Assembly (NCBI GenBank): GCA_905250025.1
Contig: CAJNOJ010000424.1
Location: 1 to 64,000, forward strand
Length of the DNA: 64,000 bases
Reading direction: 5' to 3'
Origin: Adineta ricciae
Taxonomy: Eukaryota > Rotifera > Eurotatoria > Adinetida > Adinetidae
The translations under genes were made by a program, and so were the position numbers. Below the pieces are notes generated by a model. The model was not told where the DNA came from. It ran no database searches and saw nothing but the letters and a program-made list of their open reading frames with translations. Below, in pieces: positions 21,812 to 33,989 of this stretch (positions are counted from its first letter, which is position 1; each line of letters opens with the position of its first letter).

Positions 21812-22528
21812 ATGGATGATACAACAGAATCCATTTTGAAACCAAGAAAGAAATACATGACTTCATTTGCAAATGTCTCTCAAGAAGAAGCAGAGGTTAC
21901 ACTTAGATTTCGATTCACTGAATTTTACAATTCGCAAATACCACTCGATCAATTCATCACGAGAAGTGCACCGGACGAGTTGAAAAAAATGGTCTTTGAT
22001 CGATTAGTTGAGCGACTTATATCAGAAGATTTTCCAGAAGCAACAATTTCTCCATTGAATGAAGCGGTCATTACAGATTATGTCGGACAGGTTTTGGCAA
22101 CAATAGTTGCCTATATTGCTCGTATGATGAAACGTCGTGTTTTAAAATTAAGACGAGAGAAACAAATCATCAGCAAAGATGAAAAGTACGGTAGAAACAT
22201 GGAATTTATGGTAATTCAAAGTATCAATGTTGACGACACTCGTTATGTAATTATTATTGAAGCAAAATGTGATACATTTGGAAAAGGACTTACTCAATTA
22301 TTATTATCATTGCGATCGATGTTTGAAATAAATAACGATCAGAATCCGGTTTATGGATTTGTCACGACAGCAGTCAACTGGCAATTAGTGACTTATGACG
22401 GTCAAACATGGAAAATATCAGAATCATCTGTTCTTTTATCTGGGAATATGGAAAAACAAGAAGATCGATGGTTAAAAAATAATACACAAATATTAGACGT
22501 TATTTACACTATTTTATCATCATTATAA
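21812..22528 (+). CDS. Intronless PD-(D/E)XK-like nuclease-fold protein
   Basis: A 238-residue frame with ATG start and TAA stop and no introns. The N-terminal half is charged (RRVLKLRREKQII). The core reads YVIIIEAKCDTFGKGLTQLL, then PVYGFVTTAVNWQLVTYDG. The hydrophobic strand ending in E-A-K, after an upstream Asp/Glu and followed by a Q-containing helix, is the signature of PD-(D/E)XK nuclease folds; similar cores occur in fungal and oomycete proteins and transposon-linked families. The catalytic acids look present, but the alignment is from memory. TTTTGATTTAG lies just before the ATG (21795-21805). Lack of introns next to intron-rich genes fits horizontal acquisition or retroposition, which is inference. 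Confidence 0.5.
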   Translation: MDDTTESILKPRKKYMTSFANVSQEEAEVTLRFRFTEFYNSQIPLDQFITRSAPDELKKMVFDRLVERLISEDFPEATISPLNEAVITDYVGQVLATIVAYIARMMKRRVLKLRREKQIISKDEKYGRNMEFMVIQSINVDDTRYVIIIEAKCDTFGKGLTQLLLSLRSMFEINNDQNPVYGFVTTAVNWQLVTYDGQTWKISESSVLLSGNMEKQEDRWLKNNTQILDVIYTILSSL

Positions 22529-24248
22529 TGTTTATTATCGTTTTTGTTATTTTACTAAACACTAGTAACAAAATTTAGTCATTGTCTTTGATTCAGTAAT
22601 TGATGCGAAAGAACAAATAGCTTTGTCAAAGATGATGAGATAAGAAATATCTGGTTAAATAATAATTGACAATAAATTTCTCTCTTAAGAATCTTTCATG
22701 AAAATCTCTCTTCAAATCGAGAAACCACGAGGATGGAGTGGGTGGGGGTGTGAACAATTAAATGTTATGTCAAAAATATCGGCATCTTCCATTCCCGTAA
22801 TCAAAGTACATAGGGTAATCAATAAGTTCTCGGAATTCTCTACATCTTTTTCGAATAATTGTGATTTCTACGTTTTTTCGAATCATATATTCGAGTTAGT
22901 CAGTGTGATATTATATAGAAAGTTTCATCATTCTAGCTGATTCTCTTAATATCCTATTAAGATAAATGTTGAATAAAAAAATTGCTCCTTGATTATTCAC
23001 GAAATTTTACTTATCTTTTCGGTCATGAAATCTTGATGAATTCATCGAAAAGTAAACAAATTTAGTGTGATAACATCCGCATACATTAGATCAAACTTTC
23101 ATATTCCAATATTGAATTGAATATCATTATCATTGGGAGATAACAGAGAGACTAACCTTTCATAAACAATTTTTACCGACTATAGTACGAACCAACGTAG
23201 GATACGTTAGCAGTTTATGTTACTTAAACCGGTTTTGGACGATTAAGAAAGCAACTAAGAAAACTGTCGTACTTAAGTGTACGAAAGTTCATCGAGACAA
23301 AATTTATCTTCATAAAAACGTATTTTTATGCATGATGCTAATTAATAGTTTTTAAACAACGTAATAAATAGCGTTATCATCTTCTCTAAACACAATCAAA
23401 TGAAGTTACGGCTAACACAGTATATTCACCTTGGACTAAGCATTCAGTATACTAGGTCGTAAAACGAGTAAAAGAGAGTCTAGCCAACGGTATCGCTGAA
23501 AAACACTGAAAGTCAAAATGTCGAAGGCGAAAATCGTCGAAAATAGAAATGTCGAAATCCGAAAGATCGAAGTGTTTTTTTTCATAGAAAATAATGAGTA
23601 AAAGCATGATATTATTTAAGTGAATATCTTATTACGCATCAAAGAAAAGTTTTAAGAAGAAAATAAAATTTAAAAAAGGTGAAAATGCACCTCAGCGGTG
23701 TTACAGCACGAATGTGATCACATATTCACCTTTTCCTTACGATTAATAATGATAAAGGCATCTAACATTTGCTCTCCATCGATATCCTGATTACGATATC
23801 GATCACTTAATGTGTCAATTCTTATTTGCATTGCATCAACTGCAGTTGTTTTCAGTGGGGCGGCAAGTGCCTACGGTAACTTGACAATATGACTGTTGAA
23901 ATCGACATTCTTCGCCGACCAGACAGGTGATAAATGACCATATATCCGAACGCGAACGAAATTAAGGAAGATAATAATTATTACTTATTCACAAGATCTT
24001 GAAATTTTCGACGTTTTATATGTTCGACATTTTGCTTCTCGGCGTTTAGGCAATAAACCTTTATTGATGTCAACAAATCAAAATCACTGTTCTATCAACA
24101 TAATGACCTGAAGTTTGTCTTTGTTTGTCAAGAAAGTTGTTGTTGAATAGGGAGACATGAAAAATTTAATTAGACTAGAACGAAGGTTATTTGATCACTT
24201 TCAAAAATATCGTTGCATTTGTATGTAATTGTCTTCTGCTTTGCCACA
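22529..24248. other. Spacer with repeats
   Basis: Contains the second copy of a diverged repeat (22725-22810 and 24075-24240) and a possible inverted-repeat element at 23512-24043. No coding frame is convincing. Confidence 0.4.
23512..24043. mobile_element. Possible MITE with imperfect terminal inverted repeats
   Basis: The left end has CAAAATGTCGAA followed by AAAATCGTCGAAAAT. The right end, read in reverse complement, has CAAAATGTCGAA followed by AAAACGTCGAAAAT. The roughly 530-bp interior has no open frame. No clear target-site duplication was found by eye, so the limits are approximate. Confidence 0.35.
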
Positions 24249-24635
24249 ATGACTGGTGTTTTCTTCGTTCAACTGACTTACACTGGTTCGTGCTATTGTT
24301 TGCTGAACAACTATATTGGTATGACTACATCAAGAATCTGTAGCAGTTCGTCTTGTCACTCTGTATGGATCCGCTTGTACGAATCTTGTCCGGATCGAAA
24401 AACGCTGCTTATCGGTGAGTTATGCTTCATTTAATCAATGCTGTTTTTATTGACTCGTCTCTCTTTGAAGAACATGCTCGGAAAATGATATAATATCCCC
24501 AGTATAGGTGCCATAATTGGTATCGCTTTTGGAGTGTTAAGTGCAACAGTTTTATTGATTATCTTCATTTCGTGGACTGTTATCCAGCGTCAAAAAAAGA
24601 ATCGATCACGAGTCATATCAACGTATCCATATTAA
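24249..24635 (+). CDS. Small single-pass membrane protein, two exons
   Basis: Exons 24249-24414 and 24508-24635 join in phase (ATCG|GTGAGT ... AGTATAG|GTGCC), giving 97 residues. The extracellular part is Cys-rich (GSCYC, SSSSCHSVW, ESCPDRK). The second exon codes one membrane helix (AIIGIAFGVLSATVLLIIFI) and a short basic tail ending VISTYPY. This layout resembles small CYYR1/Shisa-like membrane adaptors, but I claim no homology. The frame stays open upstream (FATM preceded by hydrophobic residues), so a longer signal peptide from an unseen 5' exon is possible. Confidence 0.5.
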
Positions 24636-24969
24636 CAGTGAACGAGTAACTCAGTTAGTATGACTAAGCAATCAAATCAACCATATTTGACGACTCATCA
24701 CAGCCAAATGCTTGTTCCTCCAAAATCAATCATCAGTACGCAGTTATTCTTCATAACAGTAGAGCCGATTTTTTTCTTTTTTCTCATTATGGGAAATATG
24801 CCTATAATCATATACGCGAGTAAAGTCGAGATAAACATGGCGAGTCGGTGTTCTACATAATACTCTATAAATGCAAATTATTTTTGCCTTCTGTCTACAA
24901 TTCAAATATTACATAAAGAAGTAGATATGAGTAGAGAAAAACGTATATGACGAAAAATAAATGTATATT
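24636..24969. other. Intergenic, no gene seen
   Basis: Short spacer between convergent genes; nothing assignable. Confidence 0.4.
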
Positions 24970-26060
24970 TTAGTTTATATTTTTTCGATTGAGAGAATGT
25001 GTTCGTTGTGTTGGATTTGTTAATGTTGGTTGAACACGATAATTTTTCAGTAAACAGTGGCAACAAAATGAAGATCGTAACATCAACCATAATTCTCGAC
25101 GAAACATACTTGATGTTAATGTATAAAGATAAAATGAAACCGCAGGGAAAACATACGATAATCCTCCAGAAATACTTGTTATGAAACTTTCTATTGCCAG
25201 TTGATCAGAATTTTTATTTGAAATATAAGGAGTAATGATATTGTTGATACTGTAAACCATTAATGGCATTGTTATAATAATATAGGCAATGATTTGTACA
25301 AATAACATTCGGATTAACTGTCGATCACGTTTTAATTGAATCTTCTGATTTTCAATTGTTTTTGCTTGTTGATTCAAAATACCTTGACGACGTTGTCGTT
25401 TCTCATCAAGATTCTTTCGAATACGTATCGCAAAAACTATCATTAATGTTGTTGGTATAAACGAATAACTCAGCAAAGAAAAACTATTGATAAAGGTAAT
25501 CGCAATTGCATCGAGAGAATTGTAACAACTATTAGACTTGATGTTGAAATAAATCAACATATAGATATGTATAAGTAATATTAGAATAACAATTGATGCA
25601 ATGACTTTGTACGTGAAATTGATATTGGCGAAATTTCTCAAACGTGCATTCGACGATGATAATGCAAAACGATCGAACGAAGCAGCGCTCAATAATAAAC
25701 GAAATATAACAGAAGTAATGTGATTGAAATACGAACGAAATTTACAAAAAGGAACATTATATGTAATTGGATTAGCGTAGAAATAAGCATAGATTGTTGG
25801 AATTGAGTAAATTAATAAGTTACATAGCATTGCAATAGAAGCGAATAAGAAATCTTTAAATGAAATAGAGAAAAAAGAATTCGAAAAAGGAATTTCTTTG
25901 ATGACTTACATCTACAACAAGATGTTGTTCGAAATTGTTTTCGAGAGAATAGAAAAATATTTAAAATACAGCCAGTTACGCCGAAAGAGACATAAAACCA
26001 TGATAAACTAAATAGAAGATTTTTTTGAATTAGTTGTAGTGTGCCGATCAATGAAGACAT
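24970..26060 (-). CDS. Rhodopsin-like 7TM receptor (divergent rotifer type)
   Basis: Two exons join at TGTTGTAGAT|GTAAGT ... TTTAAAG|ATTTC. Hydrophobic segments include LFSLSWFYVSFGVTGCILNI (TM1), ASIAMLCNLLIYSIPTIYAY (TM2), a TM3 ending SAASFDRFALSS (DRF in place of DRY), VIASIVILILLIHIYMLIYF (TM4), SFIPTTLMIVFAIRI (TM5), LIRMLFVQIIAYIIITMPLM (TM6) and a TM7 around GGLSYVFPAVSFYLYTL. The third loop is very basic. There is no NPxxY. The ligand is unknown; such receptors are strongly expanded in bdelloids and are often annotated as peptide-receptor-like. Confidence 0.75.
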
Positions 26061-27873
26061 TTGATGTTCAATTGATTATAACAAGATGAGAATGTTTCAA
26101 ATCTAAGTTCACAAAGTAAAAAGTGCTGATTTATATGTTCTTTTTCATGTAATGAAGCTATTTCTCAATATACTTCAGTTTCAGAATAGAGAGATAATTA
26201 TGGGCACTTGGGCAAGGATGAATATGAGTTTGGTTTGTGAACACAGCACGCACTCGCTGACAATGCTTAAGAAAAAGCTTAACTACTTTCAAACTCAACC
26301 CATCCTCAATAGAGTTGAGAAAAGTAATTTTTGTTTAATATTCCTCAAGTCTAATCTCAAGTTGTACTATGAAATTAAACAGAATGTTTTCTTTTCTCTT
26401 TGAAATTTGGACAAGATCGTCTAAAACAAATATTCAATGCTCTCTGTAACCTCAACTTGATCTTTTCATGAAAAAAGTGATATCTTAGTGGAAAACTCCG
26501 TTGGTGCAAGTTTTCTTAAAGATCACAGATAATGAGAAATCACGAATGATTGAACAAAGATGCAAACTCAAGTCTCTTCATGTACGTGAACGTGAGATTA
26601 ACCTTTCTTTTCTCGAATAAGTCTTACTTTTGTTGGAGATAATCATCAATATATTATTTTTAGAATAACTTAAAAAGATAAAGAAAAAGACCAGAGAGAG
26701 AAAATAAATGTTTTAAAGTCGTGCTTTTTCATTGTTCATTTCCTACAGAGAAAATCCCGAATTTTTATACAAAGTTACACACGAAACACTCGCTTTCCTC
26801 AGTTTTCAAACAAATTTCAATTCGGTGAGAAAGAAGGAAACAAAAAAAGAAGTTTGTGAATTGAATTTCATTGATAATCGAAATAATTAGATTACTCTTG
26901 GCGTAAACAGGAAAACAATGCCTTTTTTCACGACATTTTCAATGGACTAAGTGGCCATTCTTCAAGTATTCTCACGAATTATCCAGTTCGATGACAAATA
27001 GAGGAGTTCATTTTCGGCATCACTTCAATTTTAACGCTTTTTCCGTAAACAATACTTTACTTTTTAATAAAAAAATCCAATCACGAGTCACATTTTTATT
27101 CCAACAATCAAAGAAAATATTTTACTCTGACTTTATAGTGAGACTAAACTCGGTAATGTTTCAATTTAATGATCTATTAAATCTACAAAAAATACTCTTC
27201 TCAAAGTTTAACCAATAAATCCAATAAAAGATACAATCTTGAAAATAATTTTACTCAATAGACAAATTTGAATTAAGTAAAAACACAGTTATTTCAAGTC
27301 CACTCTTTCTGACAACAGTTGATAATAACATTGTCTTTCGGATGATTAGAAAAAGTGGAATGTATATTTATGACATCGATCAGTGAAGTATCTATGCTAC
27401 GATTTGACTAAATATTGTCGATTACATTATATCGACAAGGTGAACTTGATCGATTATCATTTAATGGTATTTATGTTCGTGAATATGATTTTATAGTTCA
27501 ATCATTGGATGATTTGATTTCACCAATGAATAATTTAGTAAATAATTAAATTTTGGAAAATAATTCAGTCTGTTTTAAAAGTCAGATCATCAAACTGATT
27601 CCTGAGTCACGTACATTTGAATGTGTTTTGTATTCGTCTTTGTCGTTGATGGATTTGTTTCAAAGAAACGCTTCTTTAGTATTTCACAAGTCAAAATCAA
27701 CAATTCACTGACCAAGAACTACATAATCTTAATCATTGAGTTCATGATAAGTCAAGTCAATTTCCAGGATCGCTTTTTTCATCCAATCATATAGAAAATC
27801 GCGAGAAAAAAAACTGTGGTCAGTTTCATATAAATCCATTAACGAAACGACACATAAGTTGTCTTATTCAAGA
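26061..27873. other. Intergenic; one short protein-like fragment
   Basis: Mostly featureless AT-rich DNA. At about 27430-27549 a 40-codon open stretch (GELDRLSFNGIYVREYDFIV) looks protein-like and ends in TAA, but no exons join to it. It may be a gene relic. Confidence 0.3.
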
Positions 27874-29609
27874 ATGTCGATAACTTTATTGGAAGATTTC
27901 TCCAACGAATTTTTCTATGAAATATTCGATTATTTAAACGGTTGTGAGATTTACGAAGGATTTTCAAATCTGAACACTCGTTTTCGACAATTACTCGATC
28001 ATCCGTCATTTCGATATAAAATCCGCATTGATTATTCAAATGGAAAAGCAAAATCAATAAATGAATTAAAACAAAGTGTTCGTTTGAATCAAAATCAAAT
28101 CTCTTCGATTAATTTCTGTTCATGGATAAACAACAACGAAATATTCTTCTCATTCGATTTCAATTCCTCATATGAACAACTTGAACGTCTCGTTTTCAGT
28201 TATATCAAACCAGACACAATTCATTCACTTCTTCCAAAATTAGTCGATTTACCTCGTTTATTTTCATTGACATTTGAAACTGAATATGATTTAAAGCATT
28301 TTGGTTCGATTTATCGATTAGTTTTCAATTTACAAAAGTTAAAAGATTTCAAACTGAAAGCAACCGATGCCACGGATTCGAATATCGATTTATCATTACC
28401 AATTATTTTGAATCAACCATTGTCTTCCATCGAACATCTCATTATTGATCATCCTTGTACATTTCAACAATTAAAACATTTGATATTTCATACTCCCAAT
28501 GTTCATCATCTGAAATTTTTGAATTCCAATGATAATGAAACAAAGTTCGATGATTTGTCTTTAGTGAAATTAGCAACTCTTTCAATAGAAGCATACCACA
28601 TGACATTTGACACATTCGAAACATTCCTTAGTCACTTGAATTTAACAATATTAAAAGTTTTATCAGTGAAAGTTTATATTGAAGATGAGAATTATCTCAA
28701 TGCTAAACGATGGGAAGAAATTATTTTGAGAAAAATACCAAATTTAGAGAAATTCTATTTGAAATATTTGGTTCCGTTTGAAGATCATCATCAACCGTCG
28801 ATATATACAGGAAAACCAAATGAATTCTTCTCTTCGTTTTGGTTTCAACGAAATTGGATATTCGAAATTGAAATAAAATATGATAATATCATTTATTCGA
28901 TTCATCCGCTCAAGTAAGTTCAGGTTTCAGGAGTAAACATTCAATTCGAGTTTTTTTTTCACTTAGAATACAATGGTTTGATGAGTACAAATCAAACGAG
29001 AAAGCGATTTATTCGTTTGGACAATTCACAAGATTTCGACGAGTTACTTTAGTTGACACATCACCTGAATTGTTGTATGAAACATTGACTATACATGATT
29101 ATCTATGCCATGTTTCATCTGTTATGCAAATTGATCATTTGGATATCAAAGAAGAGATTGATTTTGTGAAATTATGCCAGATTCTACATTCATTAAACGA
29201 ATTGGATTCATTGAAACTTTACAAAATATCCATCTCATCTTCAGGACCTGTTACCGAGAAAGAATTAACAATATTTTCTCAGTTTCCAAGTCGAATGTCA
29301 ATTACCAAGGTTTGTTTAGAGAAAATCTGTCAAATTGAAGAAATATTGGTGATTATGGCATTTTGTCCATTGATAAAACAATTTCAAATCAATTCTTTAC
29401 AGAAAATTGAAATCGAATCGTTTCTGCGAACATTTCTAACACATATCAAAGTTCAAACGATTCAAACACTTCGATTATTATGTATTTGTGTGTCAACAGC
29501 TGATGATGAAATGATCAATAAACTTAAACAAACCATTCAAAATGAAAATTTACTTTTAGATTTTACTTTAAACCGTATAAAGGATAAAATCTATTTGAAA
29601 TGGACATGA
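27874..29609 (+). CDS. F-box/LRR-like protein
   Basis: Two exons join at CTCAA|GTAAGT (about 28916) and CACTTAG|AATACAATGG (about 28968). The ATG at 27874 gives MSITLLEDFSNEFFYEIFDY, an F-box-like start (L-x-L-P-x-E-x-x-x-x-I-F-x-Y-L, then a segment like FSNLNTRFRQLLD). Irregular leucine-rich helices and strands follow across about 500 residues, and IQWFDEY comes after the splice. F-box proteins act as substrate adaptors of SCF ubiquitin ligases; whether this one binds Skp1 is unknown. It belongs to a type repeated many times in bdelloid genomes. Confidence 0.68.
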
Positions 29610-29926
29610 TTCCTTTTCTTTGTTGATTTCTGAACTGTATAGTTCTACTTATTCTCTCAAAATATACACGACAACTATATATTTTCATTCATCAGCTTTT
29701 CTTCTTTCTTTATTATGAAAATGAACTGGAACATCGATTATTCCAAACTTCATCATTCAAAATGGCCAACATCGCGATATCTTCCTAGTCAATTTTCATG
29801 GAAATTCTCAACGATCGAGCTGAATCGAGTAGAAGTAATGAAATATTGTCACGCTGCAAACTTCACATCATACATTTCGAACCAATGGATTTGATCAAAT
29901 GTATTTCTCATAAATATGCATCAAAA
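29610..29926. other. Intergenic, 3' side of F-box gene
   Basis: No gene seen before the duplicated GPI-protein block begins at 29927. Confidence 0.4.
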
Positions 29927-30275
29927 AGATTTTGTTATAAAAAGATCATAACAAAAAATAACAAAAGAATAGAATTACAAAATCCAAATCCAAATGAAGC
30001 ATTATTCGGTGTTGTAGTAGATGTTGGTGATGAAACTGTTGTCGTCGTTGGTCTTCGTGTTGTTGTTAAATTAACTACAGAGATATTCAACGGTAGAATA
30101 TATTCTTTCTCCAACCACTGAAAAGTATCAACAATCGATGTATTTGAAGCACAGTGTGGTTTGTTGCAAGAAAACACTCCCGTATCCATTGAATTTAGTG
30201 GATTATAAGGTAAATATATTTTTTCCCATTGAATCTTCCAGAATTCATTTGTATTTGTGCACATATTGTCAATAT

Positions 30276-30276
30276 N
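30276..30276. other. Single N, probable assembly join
   Basis: An isolated N exactly where homology to the GPI-protein locus stops. The next 80 bp (30277-30356) match neither parent locus. Confidence 0.8.
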
Positions 30277-30356
30277 CCTCTAGGCAGTTTTTTAAATCCG
30301 GCAATATTGTCCAAATTCCGTTGTCCAAATTCCTATTGTCGGTTTTCCGTTTTACC

Positions 30357-31569
30357 TCTTTCATCAACATCTCGAGTCAAGCCGTTTAGCTCATCCAGCA
30401 AACCCGATGCAGATGTGTTATTTAAGTTTGATCGATCGTTATCAGCACCTTCAACATGGGCATTTTCTCGATTTCTTGCTCGTGGATTCTCATTTTCAGA
30501 TTCATCTGAATCAGATGATACCACTAGTGAAATCACTCAAACGTATATTTCGTCTGCAAAGCAATCAATGGTACTCACTGACACAATGATTTCTTTTGTT
30601 TTGTCGTGCCATTTTCTTTTGACAACTAGTTCAATCTCTTCTCTTTCATTAGATCAAATTGCGTATAATCAAAGCGCCAAAAAAATCCTGTACATTGGCC
30701 AGTTAATTGATCTTTTAAAAAACTCCTCATTCAGCTTTGACCTCATCAAAAACGAAAATTAAGAAAAGAAAACAAAGATTCAGTAGTTCGAATATTTGTC
30801 AAAGAGCTTTTTCTCAATCATCTAACCACAGGGAAGAGATTAATAGTCGTAACAATCAGCAACTTGATGTTTTCATCAAAAACAATTGAGAGATCTGTAA
30901 CTGTTTACAGAATTCATTCACATGTATTTCCGTTACTCGACATACTTTACCTATAATCTCACAACCAACAACATGAAAGACGAGATATTTATTCTTTTAC
31001 TGACTATTTTTCGAGCAGGGGTCGGATGAGGTCGGATGAAAAATGGAGCGTTTGTGCTGGCGGGGCGTGAGACGCAACATAAAATTCAGCAGATGAAATC
31101 GAAATTAATCATTGGTGGTAAAGATATTGTGACGCACACGAGTGAACAAGAAGAGACCCTTCGACAGAAACGGTTTGTTATTTGTTTGTTGATTCAAGTG
31201 ATCGAAATCAGCTTCGATGGTAGGCGTTTGATTGCTGAAGCTGAACGTCGTCAACGTGAAGTTCAACAACGATTAGCCGAAGGTGAAGAAGAACGACAAA
31301 CGATCAATGCGAAATATACGAATATATAAGAAGAAGTTGAAGATAAACGAGCGAAACGTGATTAGTTATCGAAACATTTGACGAAAATTGAGGCCAAACG
31401 AACGGAGATAGTCGAACATCAACCATCTGCACGAGAAGAACTCAAACCTGAACAGCGAGAGATTCGAAAACAAACCAAACTTCTTCAATTAGTTATCGAA
31501 AATTTCATTCCAAAAGATGAACGTGAACGATTATATAAAAGAATTCAATTTGATGATCATCAGAATCAA
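30357..31569 (+). pseudogene. Second copy of the KIF3-tail block, with stops
   Basis: Collinear with about 4783-5996 at high similarity. The KIF3-like frame begins at 31036 (MKNGAFVLAGRETQHKIQQM). It is broken by TAA at about 31327 (a CAA-to-TAA change after AKYTNI) and by TAG at about 31362. The truncated intron still has its AG. The substitutions relative to 5458-6028 show it is a separate, older copy, not the same molecule. Confidence 0.75.
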
Positions 31570-31570
31570 N
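31570..31570. other. Single N, probable assembly join
   Basis: An isolated N exactly where homology switches from the KIF3-tail block back to the GPI-protein locus. Confidence 0.8.
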
Positions 31571-31978
31571 CTGTATCGTTGTTTGACTGATTTGATTGTG
31601 AACAGAGATTAAAAGTATCTGATGAGTTTAAGTTTAATCCTTGAAAAGTACAATTATTCCAACATCGAAGTGAATGAACACATGGAATCACGAATAATAT
31701 TGCAAAGAAGAAGAAGAAGAAGAAGAGTCTTGATATCATGAAATAAGACAGAGAGAATATTTTAAAATAAGTCGAAAGTATTTGAGAGAAAACAGAGAGA
31801 TGCATTTCTATAAATATTCCGATCTTCATTGATTTCACTTTTCATTTTTTTTTCTTTTGTAAATATTTACTGGTGAATATTATTCATCGGTTTGTAATCT
31901 ATATCAGTGACACGCAACCGCAGCAAGAAAGACGTCATAGAGTGCGTAGTATTTGACGATATTTGAGGTTATTCATAT

Positions 31979-32496
31979 ACAATTAGTCACCATAGTAACT
32001 GAAAATATGAATTTGACTGCAGCAGTATGTTGTGACATTTGATACAGCGCAGGTAAAACAGGCGGATAATGGCCCATTGAACTTTAATAATTCTATAATT
32101 TTGATTCTTATTTATTAATGGATTATTTGATCATAGAAAAACGAACTATAAATATTTGACTGTTTTGTGAAGTGAAAGTTCTCATTTGACTTCAATAAAA
32201 AATAGTCGCATTCTTATTGTTATTAAATTAATGTGACTTTCTTTTATTGAACTGTATTATATCAGACAGAATTGTTTATATCATTAATAGCTAAATTCCT
32301 CAATTGTTGAAAGAATTTTCCAACATATTTATATAAAACGTCCGTTGGTTGTCAGATTTTTACAACTACGAGCATCTCTCATTTGAGAATGATAACAAAA
32401 ATCCATTTCTAAAAATAAATAAATCTTTTCGTTTATTGGTCAATCATCAAATTTAAATCGTTACTCTTTAAATATAAAAAAAACTATCACAGAAAC
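31979..32496. other. Intergenic, no gene seen
   Basis: AT-rich; homology to 21111 onward ends at about 31978. Nothing is assignable. Confidence 0.4.
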
Positions 32497-33198
32497 TCAA
32501 TTGTTTAAATGTGCATATTGTCCATCACCACGAACATGAAAAGATTCAGTTCTTTCCACTGTATTCAATCCAGCTAATCGATAACATAATTCAATATGAG
32601 CAGCAGCAATTGGTTCATCTCGTGTGCCAACATTATACACAGACACAACATGAACACTTGCATTGAAAACATAAGCCCATGCGACTGAAATACGTGATGG
32701 AACAATAGTAACGCGATCTAAATACGCACCTTTTCCATCTAATGATCCACCATAAGTGAATTGAAGTGAATAAGTAAATTGAAGGACACGTTGTTTTAAT
32801 CGATTGTAAACTTGAACAGTATATGAATGAGAAGCAGGTGGTGATGACCAACTTTGAAGTTCAAATGGATCAGTTATGTGAGAAGGAAGAACATTACTAT
32901 AAGATGTTTGAATATCGACAACAGCGCGACTGAAAAATTCATTATTGAAAAGCAAAGAAAAAGAAATGAGAAAAAGAAATGTTACTTTTGATCAACAATT
33001 GACCATGCTTGACGAGCTGTATTGATTATTCGACCAATATCGTCAGATGAAAATTCTCTTGGTGAACCAGCAGTACGAACCATTCCTGGTTGTGCTTCGA
33101 AATCTGTATCAATTGTTAAGTAAAGAAATGATCCAATTCCAATTGCAATCAATAAAATAACAAGAGAAATCATTGATTTTAATGAAAATAAGCTCATT
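32497..33198 (-). CDS. Type II membrane/secreted protein of unknown family
   Basis: Two exons join at GATCAAAA|GTAACA ... TTTTTCAG|TCGCGC. ATG at 33198 starts MSLFSLKSMISLVILLIAIG, a signal anchor, followed by a lumenal or extracellular domain of about 190 residues. That domain is rich in alternating hydrophobic residues (VWAYVFNASVHVVSVYNVG-type strands), suggesting a beta-sandwich. It has one Cys near the end and no clear GPI signal. I do not recognise the family. Confidence 0.6.
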
Positions 33199-33989
33199 TT
33201 TATGATGTTTTTTCGACGGTTGTTTATCTGAAACGATGTGAGAAAAATAAATAGATGTACGTTACTTAAATAATATTCATCTGAAGAAGAAAAAAATGAT
33301 ATACACCTGACTAACTGAGTCAAACGAATGATCATTTGACACGTGTATCTCTTAACCACATTCTTTTCTCTTCTTCTGACGAATAAAACAACAAAAAGAG
33401 TTTTTTATGTGAAAATGCTCTGAAATAAATTAAACTATTTCTTCTATATTTATTAAAGTCCGATATTTTGATTGGCGACCTCTTCGCTGAAATGCGAATC
33501 TTGATTTTCATTATAATCGAAATTCTCTTGAGCTAATTACATTGGAAATGTGTCTTAAATAAATCGTAATGACTTTAATCATTTAAATATCTTCTAAGAA
33601 AACATACGTATATGAAAATCGTTCACATATCATCACAGGATCGATTTATCTTTCTAATTACATTTTTTCTTATCAAATATGTTTGTTTCAGACTACGTGT
33701 TACTCCGATTTTGATTATAAATGATTCACATATATGTCGATTAAAGATTTCATTCGATGGATTTGCGAATATTTCTATCTGGAAAAGTGAAATATGAAGA
33801 CTGTTTTTATTGTTAACGAAAGTAAAAGAAATAAAAACGATCGTATAAAACTATACAAGAAAACAAAATAATAACATCCAGAACTAAACTGTCAATTTCA
33901 ACCAAAGCAAAAGATCATTTTAAAAGAAGTTAATGCTAACTAATACAATTTGTATTTAAAAACAAAAAGAAATCGAATGTGAAAATCGT
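33199..33989. other. Intergenic, no gene seen
   Basis: Upstream of the membrane-protein gene and downstream of HDDC2; no coding frame is convincing. Confidence 0.4.

Larger units (their letters stand above)
29927..31978 (-). pseudogene. Split second copy of the secreted GPI-protein locus
   Basis: 29927-30275 matches about 19974-20324 (3' half of the gene), and 31571-31978 matches about 20715-21111 (signal peptide and upstream region). The middle 390 bp of the gene is missing and replaced by 30277-31569. A single N stands at each edge (30276 and 31570). The signal peptide half and the GPI half are both still open. As written no intact product is possible. The two N bases make an assembly join more likely than a biological insertion. 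Confidence 0.75.
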
